From Lysobacterales bacterium (GTDB lineage Bacteria > Pseudomonadota > Gammaproteobacteria > Xanthomonadales > Marinicellaceae): 64,000 bases of DNA. A model generated the notes under the pieces. That model saw only the letters and a list, made by a program, of their open reading frames with translations, was not told where the DNA came from and searched no databases. Position numbers and translations under genes: made by a program. Within the stretch, counting starts at the first letter, position 1, and each line of letters begins with the position of its first letter. This document shows positions 18,215 to 28,639 of this stretch, piece after piece. The DNA lies in the NCBI GenBank assembly GCA_026982315.1, contig JALSHI010000031.1, positions 1 through 64,000 on the forward strand, read 5' to 3'.

Positions 18215-19348
18215 CTAACACAGCACAGACTCCATGATGGCCATGTAAAGGCGTGTTAACAGGCCCAGATCCTTTTGTGAAACCCACTCGTTTGTTTGGT
18301 GAATTGTGGCATTAACCGGCCCCAACTCTACCACTTGAGTGCCGGTGGGTGCAAGGAACCGGCCGTCAGAAGTGCCCCCGGCGGTGTTCATTTCCGGTAA
18401 ATGACCGGTGGTTTCCTGGATCACCCGGCTGATTTTGTTGCGCCATTGTTTGTCGCTGGCATAAAACGGCTCGCCGGATAATTGCCAGTCAGTGGTTATA
18501 TTGACCTGCGTGGCCTGGGCAACAACCTCGAAGCGGGCCTGCAGCGATGCTGGCGTGCTTTCCGGGCTGTAGCGAAAATTACCCTGGAATTGCGCCATGC
18601 CGGGAATGACATTGGCCGCGCCGGTTCCCGCAGATATCTGGCTGACTTGAAAACTGGTGGGGGGGAAATCGGCGTTGCCCTGATCCCACTGAGTGCGAGC
18701 CAACCCGGTTATCAGTCTGGCGGCTGAAAAAATCGGATTGTCAGCCAGATGGGGATAGGCCACATGCCCTTGTTTTCCGTGGACGGTCACATGCACATGC
18801 AGGGAGCCTCGCCGACCGATTCGCACGGTGTCGGCCAGGTTTTTATGGCTGGATGGTTCACCCACCACCGCATAGTCAAACTGGTGTTTGCCGGCGATGG
18901 CGGGCATCAGGCGGCGAATGCCATCCACCGCCTCGCCTTCCTCATCGCTGGTGAGCATTAGGGCGACACAGCCGCGGTGGTCTGGATGCTGGTCTACGAA
19001 CTGTTCCAGGGCCACCACCATGGCCGCCACGGCGCCTTTCATGTCAGCGGCGCCCCGGCCGTAGAGGCGGTCACCTTCACAAACCGCCGCAAACGGCGGG
19101 TGGCGCCATTGGCTTTCATCGCCTGGCGGTACCACATCGGTATGCCCCACAAAAACCAGCGATGGCCTCTGGTCTCCGTGCAGGGCCAGCAGATTGTCCA
19201 CATCGCCAAAGCGGTGGCTCTCAATCCTGAACCCCGCTGGACGCAGGCGCGCAGCGATGAGCGCCTGGCAACCGGCATCATCGGGAGTCACTGAGGGCCG
19301 GCGAATCAGCTCGCGGGCCAAATCAACCACCGCTCCCGGGCTTTTCAT
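18215..19348 (-). CDS. dapE: Succinyl-diaminopimelate desuccinylase
   Basis: A 377-residue M20 metallohydrolase that releases succinate from N-succinyl-LL-diaminopimelate in lysine and peptidoglycan precursor synthesis. The two-zinc site is intact: His in VFVGHTDVVPPG, Asp in GRGAADMKG, the Glu pair in TSDEEGEA and a C-terminal His. The start overlaps the ArsC/YffB-like gene by four bases (ATGA); an upstream in-frame Met at 19390 would intrude further. Last DAP gene of the glnD-dapD-arsC-dapE run. Confidence 0.95.
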   Translation of the reverse strand: MKSPGAVVDLARELIRRPSVTPDDAGCQALIAARLRPAGFRIESHRFGDVDNLLALHGDQRPSLVFVGHTDVVPPGDESQWRHPPFAAVCEGDRLYGRGAADMKGAVAAMVVALEQFVDQHPDHRGCVALMLTSDEEGEAVDGIRRLMPAIAGKHQFDYAVVGEPSSHKNLADTVRIGRRGSLHVHVTVHGKQGHVAYPHLADNPIFSAARLITGLARTQWDQGNADFPPTSFQVSQISAGTGAANVIPGMAQFQGNFRYSPESTPASLQARFEVVAQATQVNITTDWQLSGEPFYASDKQWRNKISRVIQETTGHLPEMNTAGGTSDGRFLAPTGTQVVELGPVNATIHQTNEWVSQKDLGLLTRLYMAIMESVLC

Positions 19349-19692
19349 GCCAGCGCCTCGGCCAGTTGTTTCGGTGTCACTCCCAGCCACCAGCGGCCAT
19401 TGGCGTGCACAATGGGGCGTTTGATGAGCGTCGGATATTGCATCAGGGTATCAGGGGTCAGGCTGTTGCGGATATTGTCATCCAGTTGCCGCCAGGTTGC
19501 GCTACGTTTGTTGACCAGTTCGTCGAGGCTGAAATGCCGCAGGAATTCCTGAACCAGTGAGGCATCCAGCCCTTGTCGGCGATAGTCATGCACTTGGCAA
19601 TGATAGCCGTTGCGCTGGCACAAGGTGCGCACGGCGCGCACCTTGTCACAATTGGCGATGCCATAAATCGTGAGCTGTGGGGTCTCTTTCAT
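19345..19692 (-). CDS. Spx/ArsC-family reductase-like protein (YffB type)
   Basis: A 115-residue thioredoxin-fold protein with a single N-terminal Cys in GIANCDKVRAVR and the later Arg-containing loop TLIKRPIV typical of ArsC/Spx relatives. In E. coli the homologue yffB also sits directly before dapE. Arsenate reductase activity is not shown for this branch; glutathione-dependent thiol reduction has been proposed. Its start overlaps the dapD stop (TAATG) and its stop overlaps the dapE start (ATGA). Confidence 0.88.
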   Translation of the reverse strand: MKETPQLTIYGIANCDKVRAVRTLCQRNGYHCQVHDYRRQGLDASLVQEFLRHFSLDELVNKRSATWRQLDDNIRNSLTPDTLMQYPTLIKRPIVHANGRWWLGVTPKQLAEALA

Positions 19693-20549
19693 TAGTCAAG
19701 CTCGTCGCGTAAAAGGTCGTTCAAAGATGTTTTGAAACGGGTGTTCTCATCCACCCGTTTAACAATAATGGCGCAGTTCAGGTTGTATTTGCCATCTTCT
19801 GAAGGCAGGGAGCCGGGCACTACGACGGACCATGGAGGCACTTCTCCATAAAAAATCTCGCCGCTGTGGCGGTCATAAATTTTGGTGCTTTGCCCCAGAA
19901 AAACGCCCATGGCAATAACACTGCCTTCGCCAACGCGCACCCCTTCCACGATTTCGGAGCGCGCGCCGATGAAGCAGTTGTCTTCAATAATGGTGGGTGT
20001 GGCCTGTAACGGCTCCAGGACGCCACCGATACCGGCTCCGCCGGAAATATGCACGTTGTTGCCGATATAGGCGCATGAGCCTACCGTGGCCCAGGTGTCC
20101 ACCAGGGTGTTTTCACCCACATGGGCGCCGATATTGGTGTATGAAGGCATCAAAATGGCGTTTTTGCCAATAAAAGCTCCGCGGCGCACAATGGCGGTGG
20201 GTACAATGCGGGCGCCGACACGCTGGAATATTTCCTCGTCAGGTCGTTTGAAACGCACTGGAACCTTGTCGTAGTAATTGGCTGGAACACCGGGAATAAG
20301 TTTCTTTTCCCGCAGAATAAAATACAGCAAAATGGCTTTTTTGATCCAGGCGTGGGCCAGCCAGCGGTTATCCTGTTTTTCCACTACGCACAAGGCGCCG
20401 TTTTCCAGCCGGTCAAGCACTTCATCCACAAAGGGCAGGTATTGTTCGCGCAATGCCTGGATGTCCAGCTCGGATTTTTCCACCCAGGCTTCATTGATAA
20501 ATTTTTCCAGGGCAGTGGCGGGTAATTGATGTAATTGCTCAGGGGTCAT
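19692..20549 (-). CDS. dapD: Tetrahydrodipicolinate N-succinyltransferase
   Basis: A 285-residue enzyme, slightly longer than E. coli DapD (274). It transfers succinyl from succinyl-CoA to tetrahydrodipicolinate. The C-terminal half is a left-handed beta-helix of hexapeptide repeats (about residues 110-230, with [20 protein letters not shown] and [14 protein letters not shown]). The gene begins inside the last codons of glnD (11-base overlap), so expression is probably coupled. Confidence 0.95.
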   Translation of the reverse strand: MTPEQLHQLPATALEKFINEAWVEKSELDIQALREQYLPFVDEVLDRLENGALCVVEKQDNRWLAHAWIKKAILLYFILREKKLIPGVPANYYDKVPVRFKRPDEEIFQRVGARIVPTAIVRRGAFIGKNAILMPSYTNIGAHVGENTLVDTWATVGSCAYIGNNVHISGGAGIGGVLEPLQATPTIIEDNCFIGARSEIVEGVRVGEGSVIAMGVFLGQSTKIYDRHSGEIFYGEVPPWSVVVPGSLPSEDGKYNLNCAIIVKRVDENTRFKTSLNDLLRDELD

Positions 20550-23181
20550 TCAGTGTCTCCGTCAAGGCGTGAGTGAGGTCTGCGATTTGTGATGGAGTCA
20601 GATGCTTGCCGCCGATGGCGCTGATCCAGAAGGTGTCTTCGACCCGGTTGCCAAAGGTGGCGATTTTGGCGCCGTGAATTTCGGCATCATGGTGCAACAG
20701 GGTTTCAGCAATATCGGCCAGCAGGCCGGGGCGGTCGCTGCAAATGACTTCCATCACATGTTCATTGGGGTTGTTATCATAAGGTTTCAAGTGGATTTGC
20801 GGGGGAATATGAAAGTGCCGAAAACGCCTGGAAATATAAGTGTTAGGCTGGACGGCAGAGGCGCGCTGTTGTTGCAAGGCGGCGATAATGCGTGTCTCGA
20901 CAGTAGCGGCGGGCAGCGCCGACTTGGCGGGTTGGCAGAGGAAAAAATCCAGCGCATGACCATCGTTGGTGGATGAAACCCTGGCCTGTAATATGTCATA
21001 TCCCGCAGACTGAACAGTGCGCGCCACGTGGTAGAACAACCCCTTGTAGTCCTGGCTGTAGACCAGCAGTTCCCGGAGGTTGTTTTCCCCCGGTGTAAAC
21101 TGGACCACCACAGGCGTTTCCTGGTTTTGACCGTAGCGGAGGATGGTGCGGGTAATGGCAGCCAGCTTCTCCGGGCTGTAACGGTTGAAGATATGATCCG
21201 GCAAGGTGGCGATAAAACGTTCCCAACCGGGTGCCGGGTCAGTATTTAACAGGTGTTCGGTCTTTTGCCGGTTGGCCAGCCGTAATTGGTGCAGGCTGGG
21301 TGGGTGCTGGTTTTTCAGCACAGCACGGGTTTTCACAAACAACTCCCGCAATAAACCGTCCTTGAAATCATTCCAGAGCTTGGGGTCAGTGCCGGCGATA
21401 TCAGCGCAGGTGAGCAGATACAAGGCCCGCAAGCGTTCTTCCGTACCGACAATGGCGGCGAATTTCTCAATGACCTGCGGGTCGCTTAAGTCCTTTTTCT
21501 GCGCCGTGATGCTGAAAGCCAGATGATGACGCACCAGCCATTCCAGCAATTGGGCATCGGCATCTGGCAATTGATGTTGGCGGGCAAATTCGCGTGCATC
21601 CAGTGCGCCCAGAACCGCATGCGAACCTTCACGGCCCTTGGCGATATCGTGAAACAGCCCGGCCAGGTACAACACATAAGGCTGCTGGACTTTTTGCATT
21701 TGTTTTTCGGCAAATTCCAGGCCGGTTTTGCCGGTGCGCAGCAGGCGCAGGTTACGCACCACGAACAGATTGTGCTGGTCCACGGTGTACATGTGGAAAA
21801 GATCATACTGCATGCGCCCGATGATTTTTTTCCATGGCGGCAGATAGCGCTCCAGAATGCCCAGTCGGTTCATGCGCAATAGTTGCTCGGTGACCCGGTG
21901 GGGATTTTTGAGAATACGCAGGAACTGGCGTTGAACGGTGCGGTTATTGCGAAAAGAGCTATCGGCCACTTGATCGATATGGCGCCGCATGGCGCGCACG
22001 GTGTTGGCGCGAACTCCCTGGATGTCTGGGTTATCCTGCAAGTGCAGGAACACCGCCAGCCAGCTTTCCGGGCGTCGGCGAAAAATGGCCGGATCAATGG
22101 CCTCAATAAAGTCGTTGACCACCTGAAAGTCAGCATCAAGCCGGGTGGTTTTTTGCAGGTGGCGGATGGCGAGAATATTTTCGTCAAACAGTTGCAACAG
22201 CCGGTGGTTGAGCCGTTCCAGACGCATGGCCCAGCGGTAGTATTCCTGCATGAACTGTTCCACGGCGCGATTGCGCTGGCTGGTTTCCCGGTAACCAAAC
22301 AGCTTGGCCAGTTGCGGTTGATAGTCAAAGAGCAGGCGATCTTCCTTGCGGCCGGTCAGCTGGTGCAAGGCGAATCGCAGCCGCCATAGCCAGCGGCGGC
22401 CTTTTTGCAGGGTCAGGTATTCGTGCTCTTCCAGGAAGCCCGCGTCCACCAGGCCGTGCAGGGAGCGGGTATTGAAGTGTCGCTGGGCGACCCAGCCGAC
22501 CATTTGAATGTCGCGCAAACCGCCAGGGCCTTCCTTGATATTGGGCTCCAGCCGATAGGCGGTGCCGCCATGACGGTCATGGCGCGCTTTTTGTTCGGCC
22601 AGTTTGGCGGCAAAAAAAGTCTCTCCCGGCCAGATATGCTCGGTGCTGGTCAGCGCACGCATTTTTTTGAATAAGTCGCGATTGCCACGCAGAAAGCGGG
22701 CTTCCATGAGGTTGGTGGCCACTGTCACATCCGCGCGTCCCTGGCGCTGGCACTCCCGTGGTGTACGCACGGCATGGCCCACTTCCAGCCCCATATCCCA
22801 CAGGGATTGAATAAAAAGGCCGATAGCCTGTTGTTGCCGCGGTGTTTCACGGGCAGTCAGAATCAGTAAATCGATGTCAGAATGGGGTTGCAAGTCGCCC
22901 CGGCCAAAACCGCCGACCGCCACCAGCGCCAGCGCTTCCGGGTCTTTGTTATCCACTATTTGGCGCCATAAGTGCAAAACAAGCTGTTCGGCCACCCACG
23001 CGCGGGTTTGCACCAGACGGGTAATTTCTGCGCCTGTGTCAAAATCTTCCGCCAGCCGCTTGTCGGCTGCTTTCAACAATGCACGGCACTGGCGGACGTG
23101 ACGGTCGATGGTTGTGTCCTCCGGCAGGGCCAACACGTTCAGATAACGATCGGCCCGGGGTGGAGGAATCAGTAGCGCCAT
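20539..23181 (-). CDS. glnD: Bifunctional uridylyltransferase/uridylyl-removing enzyme GlnD
   Basis: An 880-residue nitrogen sensor that uridylylates PII when glutamine is low and removes UMP when it is high. Domains in order: nucleotidyltransferase with [17 protein letters not shown] (about residue 90), a GlnE/GlnD helical part, an HD phosphohydrolase domain with [13 protein letters not shown] (about 515), and two ACT domains (about 700-780 and 815-880). Full length. First gene of the overlapping glnD-dapD-arsC-dapE set; map ends just upstream with a 15-base gap before this start. Confidence 0.96.
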   Translation of the reverse strand: MALLIPPPRADRYLNVLALPEDTTIDRHVRQCRALLKAADKRLAEDFDTGAEITRLVQTRAWVAEQLVLHLWRQIVDNKDPEALALVAVGGFGRGDLQPHSDIDLLILTARETPRQQQAIGLFIQSLWDMGLEVGHAVRTPRECQRQGRADVTVATNLMEARFLRGNRDLFKKMRALTSTEHIWPGETFFAAKLAEQKARHDRHGGTAYRLEPNIKEGPGGLRDIQMVGWVAQRHFNTRSLHGLVDAGFLEEHEYLTLQKGRRWLWRLRFALHQLTGRKEDRLLFDYQPQLAKLFGYRETSQRNRAVEQFMQEYYRWAMRLERLNHRLLQLFDENILAIRHLQKTTRLDADFQVVNDFIEAIDPAIFRRRPESWLAVFLHLQDNPDIQGVRANTVRAMRRHIDQVADSSFRNNRTVQRQFLRILKNPHRVTEQLLRMNRLGILERYLPPWKKIIGRMQYDLFHMYTVDQHNLFVVRNLRLLRTGKTGLEFAEKQMQKVQQPYVLYLAGLFHDIAKGREGSHAVLGALDAREFARQHQLPDADAQLLEWLVRHHLAFSITAQKKDLSDPQVIEKFAAIVGTEERLRALYLLTCADIAGTDPKLWNDFKDGLLRELFVKTRAVLKNQHPPSLHQLRLANRQKTEHLLNTDPAPGWERFIATLPDHIFNRYSPEKLAAITRTILRYGQNQETPVVVQFTPGENNLRELLVYSQDYKGLFYHVARTVQSAGYDILQARVSSTNDGHALDFFLCQPAKSALPAATVETRIIAALQQQRASAVQPNTYISRRFRHFHIPPQIHLKPYDNNPNEHVMEVICSDRPGLLADIAETLLHHDAEIHGAKIATFGNRVEDTFWISAIGGKHLTPSQIADLTHALTETLNDP

Positions 23182-23196
23182 GGTTTTTCTGGCCAG

Positions 23197-23964
23197 CTAG
23201 AGGGACTGGCCTTCAGAAAGGGTAAGTACCTCGAAACCATCATCGGTGACGGCCAGGGTGTGTTCCCACTGGGCCGACAAACTGCGGTCGCGGGTAACAA
23301 CAGTCCAGCCGTCAGGCAACAGTTTGGAGTGGCGTTTGCCGGCGTTGACCATGGGCTCGATGGTGAAGGTCATGCCTTTTTCCAGAGTCACGCCGGTGCC
23401 GGGGGTGCCGTAGTGGAGGACCTGGGGTTCCTCGTGAAAGGTCTGGCCGATGCCATGGCCGCAGTACTCACGCACAATGGAAAAGCGGTGTTTTTCCACA
23501 TATTGCTGAATGGCGTGGCCAATATCACCCAGCTTAACGCCGGGTTTGACCATTTCGATGCCGAGCTTCATGGCTTCGTAGGTTACGTCAATCAGCTTTT
23601 TGGCGCGAACAGCGGGTTTGCCCACTGTGAACATGCGGCTGGTGTCGCCATGCCAGCCGTCTTTGATGACTGTGACGTCAATATTGAGGATGTCGCCATC
23701 CTTGAGTTTTTTATTGCCGGGGATGCCATGGCAAATCACATGATTAACCGAAGTACAAATGGATTTGGGAAAACCGCGGTAGTTCAACGGTGCGGGAATC
23801 GCTTTTTGGGTGTTGACAATATAGTCATGGCAAATTTGGTCCAGTTCGCCGGTGGTAATGCCCGCCTTCACATAGGGCCCAATCATGTCCAGCACTTCAG
23901 CGGCCAGGCGGCCGGCAACACGCATTTTTTCAATTTGCTCTGGGGTTTTGATAATAATGCTCAC
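23197..23964 (-). CDS. map: Methionine aminopeptidase, type I
   Basis: A 255-residue cytosolic enzyme that removes initiator Met. The metal ligands are found in the expected strands: Asp in LNIDVTVIKDGWHGDTSR, His in GHGIG, Glu in FTIEPMVN and Glu near QWEHTLAV. The conserved family start IIIKTPEQIEKMRVAGR is reached from a GTG at 23964; an in-frame ATG 11 codons upstream (23997) and a longer open frame give non-conserved extensions. Upstream of glnD in the same direction, as in E. coli the two are neighbours. Confidence 0.94.
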   Translation of the reverse strand: MSIIIKTPEQIEKMRVAGRLAAEVLDMIGPYVKAGITTGELDQICHDYIVNTQKAIPAPLNYRGFPKSICTSVNHVICHGIPGNKKLKDGDILNIDVTVIKDGWHGDTSRMFTVGKPAVRAKKLIDVTYEAMKLGIEMVKPGVKLGDIGHAIQQYVEKHRFSIVREYCGHGIGQTFHEEPQVLHYGTPGTGVTLEKGMTFTIEPMVNAGKRHSKLLPDGWTVVTRDRSLSAQWEHTLAVTDDGFEVLTLSEGQSL

Positions 23965-24091
23965 AAGCTTCTTTGGAGTGGTCCGGGAAGCAGGCATTAT
24001 AGCGTCAATTCGGCACTGCCCACCAGCGGCTGAGGCATCGAACCTTGCATCTGACGGGTGTTCTGGCAAGGTTCGGTTAATACCGCCGTGA

Positions 24092-24991
24092 TTATTGGGG
24101 TTTGTCGGCCAGGTGCATGAGCGGCAGGGGCTGAGGAGAGTCGCCGTTGATAAAGTAAATTTTGCTGGCCGGGTCTTTGGAAATGGCTTTCAGGGCCTCC
24201 AGGCTCATCAGTTTGACATAATTGGGGTTAGAGCCAATGGCCTGGTTGATTTTCTGAATTTCATAGGCCTGGGCATCAGCCAGAATACGCCGTTGTTGGG
24301 CTTCTTCCTCAGCGGCCTTGCGCTCGGCTTCCGCGGCGGCGATTTTTTGTTGTTGTTCGGTGCGAAAGCGTTCCAGCTCGGCTTTTTGTTTCTCCACTTC
24401 CTGTTCGCGCTCTTTTTTCGCCTCAATGGCTTTGGTAATGAACGGCGGCAGGGAAATATCCCGCAACAATACGGCCGATACGTCCACGCCTTTGGGGTCG
24501 AGGTATGCCTGCAGGCCAGAAAGGAGCGAATCTTGTAGTTTGGCTTGGGTTTCTTCCTTGAAAAAATCCTCGGCACGTTTGACGCTTTTGCCCTGTTCGC
24601 GCAGCAATGAGCGCAACTTTGGCACCAGGTGCACGTTCAGCACTTGCTCACGGGTGCCGGTGGTGCGCAAAATTCGCGGGGTGTCATCCGGCCGCAAGCG
24701 GTATTGAACGCTCACATCAATGGAAGTTTGCAGTTGATCCTGGGAGGGCACCTTGGCGCTTTCAAAATGCGATTTTTCCCGGGTATCGTACAGCGTCCAC
24801 TTGTACAGCGGGTTGACGGGAATGTGCAGACCTTCCTTGTAAGGTTTTTCCACCACTTTACCAAACAAAGTGGCCACAGCCACGTGCCCGGCGGGTACGG
24901 ATTTCCAGAAACGCGAACCAAATACCAGCAGCACAATAATGGCAATGACGACAATAATACCGGTGAATGAATTTTTGTTGGCTTGGGTCAT
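24092..24991 (-). CDS. Prohibitin-like SPFH domain protein
   Basis: A 299-residue protein with one N-terminal transmembrane helix (about residues 10-28), an SPFH/band 7 domain (about 30-200) and a C-terminal Ala/Glu/Lys-rich coiled coil (about 195-250). Prohibitin-like proteins form membrane rings that organise lipids and regulate membrane proteases such as FtsH. It resembles mitochondrial prohibitin more than HflC. It lies between thrC and map on the same strand; whether it belongs to either unit is unclear. Confidence 0.88.
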   Translation of the reverse strand: MTQANKNSFTGIIVVIAIIVLLVFGSRFWKSVPAGHVAVATLFGKVVEKPYKEGLHIPVNPLYKWTLYDTREKSHFESAKVPSQDQLQTSIDVSVQYRLRPDDTPRILRTTGTREQVLNVHLVPKLRSLLREQGKSVKRAEDFFKEETQAKLQDSLLSGLQAYLDPKGVDVSAVLLRDISLPPFITKAIEAKKEREQEVEKQKAELERFRTEQQQKIAAAEAERKAAEEEAQQRRILADAQAYEIQKINQAIGSNPNYVKLMSLEALKAISKDPASKIYFINGDSPQPLPLMHLADKPQ

Positions 24992-25017
24992 GACTGTCCT
25001 GTTATTTTTGAGTGGGG

Positions 25018-26286
25018 TTATCTTAGCAGATAGCGCAGGAAGGCGGTTGTGTCATTGGTCATGGTGCGTGACAGAATCGGGGCGCGGCGGACCTTTTCCA
25101 GGGGCGCTGGTACGGGAATTTTGCGTTCCAGTACGCGTTCCACCGTTTCGATGAATTTGGCCGGATGCGCTGTGCCGAGAAAAACACCCCGCTCTCCGGG
25201 TTGCAGGCTGGTTTTGATTCCGGCATAGGCTACCGCGCCGTGCGGTTCGCTCACATAGCCAAGCCGATCCAGTTCGTGCATGGTGGCAAAGGTACCGTTA
25301 TCATCGATGGCAAAACCGCTGATGTGTTGTTTGACGGCATCCAGATTGTTGTGGCACAGCGCCATGATGCGCGGCCAGTTGTTGGGCTGGGCCACATCCA
25401 TGGCATTGGAGGCCGTGGCCACGGTGGCCCTGGGTTGCCAGTTTGCGCTGTGCAGAAAACGGGGCACGGTGTCGTTGACATTGGTGGCGGCCACAAAGCG
25501 TTTGATGGGTGCGCCCAGTTTTTTGGCAATTAAGCCGGCAGTCAGGTTGCCAAAGTTGCCACTGGGGACAGACACCACCAGATTGCCTTGGGGGTGTGCC
25601 GCGGCCGCTTCAAAGTAATAGCAGACCTGTGCCAGTAAACGGGCGATATTGATGGAATTGGCGGAAGTCAGGTTCAGTTGTTGGCGGGCTTCTGGGTTGT
25701 CAAAAGCGCACTTGACCAGCCGCTGGCAGTCATCGAAGTCGCCTTCAATGGCTATGGTTTCGATGTTTTCGCCCAGGGAGCAAAACAGTTTTTCCTGCAA
25801 GGGTGATATTTTTCCCTTGGGATACAGGATTTTGACCTGGATACCCGGTAGCCTGTAAAAGGCATGGGCCACGGCCGCGCCGGTGTCGCCGGATGTGGCT
25901 GTCAGGATCGTTAGTGTGTCCTTTGTGTTGAATGCCGCCAGACACTGGGCCAGAAAGCGGGCGCCAAAATCCTTGAAAGCCAGGGTGGGGCCATGAAACA
26001 GTTCCAGGCAGTCAATGTTGGGGGTGACCGGTTTCACAGCCACCGGAAAGTCAAATGCCTTCTGCACCATGGCCTTGATTTGAGCGGCTGGTACCTCATC
26101 CCCGATCAGATGGGAAAGAATGAACGCACTGCGGTTTGAAAAAGGCATATCCAGCACGGCTGGAATGTCACTCATGGGGCGGATATCGAGCGGGAAAAAC
26201 AACCCACGGTCGCGCCCCAGCCCCTGCATCACCGCTTCGGGAAAATACACAATGTCTTCGGGATGCTTGAGGTTATACAGCTTCAC
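25018..26286 (-). CDS. thrC: Threonine synthase
   Basis: A 422-residue PLP enzyme converting O-phosphohomoserine to threonine. The E. coli-type N-terminus begins MKLYNLKHPEDIVYF, and the PLP lysine lies in LAFKDFGARF, with the phosphate-binding glycine loop in SVPSGNFGN. The start codon is GTG and overlaps the thrB stop (GTGA), so translation is coupled. Downstream partner of thrB. Confidence 0.95.
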   Translation of the reverse strand: MKLYNLKHPEDIVYFPEAVMQGLGRDRGLFFPLDIRPMSDIPAVLDMPFSNRSAFILSHLIGDEVPAAQIKAMVQKAFDFPVAVKPVTPNIDCLELFHGPTLAFKDFGARFLAQCLAAFNTKDTLTILTATSGDTGAAVAHAFYRLPGIQVKILYPKGKISPLQEKLFCSLGENIETIAIEGDFDDCQRLVKCAFDNPEARQQLNLTSANSINIARLLAQVCYYFEAAAAHPQGNLVVSVPSGNFGNLTAGLIAKKLGAPIKRFVAATNVNDTVPRFLHSANWQPRATVATASNAMDVAQPNNWPRIMALCHNNLDAVKQHISGFAIDDNGTFATMHELDRLGYVSEPHGAVAYAGIKTSLQPGERGVFLGTAHPAKFIETVERVLERKIPVPAPLEKVRRAPILSRTMTNDTTAFLRYLLR

Positions 26287-27248
26287 AGCTCGTGGGCTCC
26301 TTGCGTATCAAGATGGCAAATATGGCTGAATGCGGTTTTGCCGGCCTCGGCATGCGCGCAATAGGTCTCCATGGCCAGTTGCTGGACAATACTGGCGGTT
26401 TGTGGATTGTCGCAGAGACAGAAAACACTGGGGCCAGATCCGGAAACACCTACAGCCAGCGCGCCGGCTTTTTTGGCGGCGGTGGAAAAGGCGGCATAAC
26501 CCGGAAGCAGCGCCCGGCGATATGGCTCGGCCAATACGTCATGGATGAGGGCGGCGGCCTGATGCGGTTTTTCCTGATGCAGGTAATGAACAAAACTGGC
26601 CAAACGACGGCCAAAGTCGATGGCCGTTTCCATGGGCACCGAAACCGGCAATACCGAGCGCGCCTGCTGAGTGCTCATGGTTGTGCCAGGGTAACTGACA
26701 ACCAGTCGCCAGTGGTCAGGAAATGGCAGTGACTGGGCCGGATTGTCCGCCTGGCCGGTCATTAATTGCAGGCCGCCCAGCAATGCCGGGGCCACATTGT
26801 CAAAGTGGGAAGAACCAGACACCTGGCCTTCCAACTGGGCGGCCAGATGCAATAGATCATGGTTTTCCAGGGTATTCTCATGGGCCTGGTTGATGGCCAC
26901 AAGGGCGGCGACGATGGATGCTGCGCTGGAACCAAGGCCGCTGGCCACCGGCAGGTTTTTATGCAGGGTTACCGCCAGGGGGCGGGAAGGCAATCGCCGT
27001 TTTCTCAGTGTTTCCACATATCGCAGATAAGCCGCGGTGACCAGATTGTTGGCCGGGTCTTCCGGCACCACATGGGCATGGGAACCAGTGACTTGTAAGG
27101 AGAAGGTGGTGGCAGGCCTGGCTTCCACCACATCGCCCAGCCGTGTTCCGTCGGCTGGCCGCACGGCCGCGCCCAGCACATCAAAGCCCACGGAAAAATT
27201 ACCAATGCTGGCCGGTGCATACACAGCGGTTGAATGTTGTCTTGTCAT
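26283..27248 (-). CDS. thrB: Homoserine kinase
   Basis: A 321-residue GHMP-family kinase that phosphorylates homoserine. The ATP-binding motif PVASGLGSSAASIVAAL lies at about residue 100, and the third GHMP motif GVSGSGPSVFCL near residue 280. Overlaps thrC by four bases. thrA is not in the window; the gene upstream on the same strand is a small lipoprotein 43 bases away. No threonine attenuator leader was found in that gap. Confidence 0.95.
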   Translation of the reverse strand: MTRQHSTAVYAPASIGNFSVGFDVLGAAVRPADGTRLGDVVEARPATTFSLQVTGSHAHVVPEDPANNLVTAAYLRYVETLRKRRLPSRPLAVTLHKNLPVASGLGSSAASIVAALVAINQAHENTLENHDLLHLAAQLEGQVSGSSHFDNVAPALLGGLQLMTGQADNPAQSLPFPDHWRLVVSYPGTTMSTQQARSVLPVSVPMETAIDFGRRLASFVHYLHQEKPHQAAALIHDVLAEPYRRALLPGYAAFSTAAKKAGALAVGVSGSGPSVFCLCDNPQTASIVQQLAMETYCAHAEAGKTAFSHICHLDTQGAHEL

Positions 27249-27291
27249 GGGCGCATTATGCCTGAAAGTGCCTGGTTACGTGTTATCAAGC

Positions 27292-27750
27292 CTAGCGATA
27301 GAGGCCGTTTTCAGCAGGGATCTGGTAGAGCGTGGAGCGGTAACGGGTGGTTTCCTGGCGCTTGCCCAGTTGTAACTGGCATATCAGCCGGTAATCGATT
27401 TGTTCCTGCTTGTTGGTAGCCGCCGGAAAGGGCAGTTCAAAGGGCAGGGTTTCGGTGCCATAAGCATCCAGTGGCAGGCTCAGGGTTTGCTCGATAACAC
27501 CCAGGGTACGGTCATCCGACACCTGTTCCAGGGTGCAGTGCAGCTGGTTGAGCACAGCCGGTGTGTTGTCCCGATACTGAATGCGTAAGACGCCACGGCC
27601 ATTATGCGGGTTCCATTGGCTGATGGAGACAATGGTGGGCAAATCCGGGCGAACCGGTGCGCCGCACGCGTGCAGTAACAAGGCCGCCACAAATACCATC
27701 GAAGTCTGGAGTAGGCGTTTATAACCGCTGGGTTGATAGCGTTCATTCAT
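27292..27750 (-). CDS. Small putative lipoprotein
   Basis: A 152-residue protein with a basic N-terminus, a hydrophobic stretch and a lipobox ALLLHAC, so the mature lipoprotein would begin at about Cys28. The rest (about 125 residues) is predicted beta-rich with several Cys; I do not recognise the family. The start lies one base after the stop of the OppC-like permease, so it is probably translated with the ABC importer genes. It could be an accessory factor of that importer, but this is inference only. Confidence 0.65.
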   Translation of the reverse strand: MNERYQPSGYKRLLQTSMVFVAALLLHACGAPVRPDLPTIVSISQWNPHNGRGVLRIQYRDNTPAVLNQLHCTLEQVSDDRTLGVIEQTLSLPLDAYGTETLPFELPFPAATNKQEQIDYRLICQLQLGKRQETTRYRSTLYQIPAENGLYR

Positions 27751-27751
27751 G

Positions 27752-28639
27752 CTACGACACCTTTTTGGGGTCCAGCGCATCTTGCAGGGCATCGGAAAAC
27801 ATGTTGAAGCCGATGACCAGCAGGAACAAAAAGCTGGATGCGGCGATAAAGTTGTTAAAGTGCCCGGCCAGAATGTCCTGGGTCGATTCGGAAATCAGCA
27901 GCCCCCAGGAAATGCCGTCTTTGACGCCCAGCCCCAGAAAGCTGAGTATGACTTCGGTTTTAATGGCGGCGACAAAAGTAATGGTGGCCTGCACCAGCAG
28001 AATATGCGTGGTGTTGGGCAGGATATGCCTGAAAATAATCACAGCCTGCTTGACGCCAATGGAGCGGGCCGCTTCGACAAACTCCTGGCTTTTGAGCTTG
28101 ATAACTTCGCCGCGAATAATGCGGGCGGTGGTGGTCCAGAACGTGGAAATCATGGCGATGTGCATGGCATAAGGGTTGCCTTTGAGGGCAAAGGCCACGG
28201 CGGCCACAAACAGGTAGAATGGAATGGAATCGAGCACCCCCATCATCCAGAGAACCACGGCATCAACCCAGGTGCCGCTGAAAAATCCCGCCAGAGCACC
28301 GAGAATGGCTCCCAGTAAGGTAGACAGAATCGTCACCACCAGTCCCACTTCGAAGGCCACTTTGGTGCCGTAAAGCACCCGGGCCAACACATCCTGGCCA
28401 ATCACATTGGTACCGAACCAGTGTTCCCAGCTTGGGCCTTGCCACAGGTCATCGGTGGTGTCGCTCCAGTTGCCGCCCCATAATCCCAGCCAGACACCGG
28501 CGGCCAGAATCAGGAAAAAGCCGACAATTATCAGGCCGAGTATGCCCATTTTGTCGCGTTTGAATTTGTACCAGGCGCGATCCCACAGGGATTGGCCTTT
28601 TTCTGCGAGGGTCGGATTGGTTTGGGTGATGGTATTCAT
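27752..28639 (-). CDS. Oligopeptide-type ABC transporter permease, OppC/DppC family
   Basis: A 295-residue inner-membrane permease with an OppC-type N-terminal segment and five or six helices. The EAA loop (EAARSIGVKQAVIIFRHILPN) contacts the ATPase. Starts within the stop of the OppB-like gene (ATGA). Works with the OppB-like permease and the substrate-binding lipoprotein upstream; no ATPase gene lies in the operon or window. Substrate probably peptides, exact specificity unknown. Confidence 0.9.
   Translation of the reverse strand: MNTITQTNPTLAEKGQSLWDRAWYKFKRDKMGILGLIIVGFFLILAAGVWLGLWGGNWSDTTDDLWQGPSWEHWFGTNVIGQDVLARVLYGTKVAFEVGLVVTILSTLLGAILGALAGFFSGTWVDAVVLWMMGVLDSIPFYLFVAAVAFALKGNPYAMHIAMISTFWTTTARIIRGEVIKLKSQEFVEAARSIGVKQAVIIFRHILPNTTHILLVQATITFVAAIKTEVILSFLGLGVKDGISWGLLISESTQDILAGHFNNFIAASSFLFLLVIGFNMFSDALQDALDPKKVS

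Noticed and set aside
27249-27291. Threonine attenuator leader before thrB
   Set aside because: Too short a gap, no Thr/Ile-rich leader peptide and no paired hairpins.
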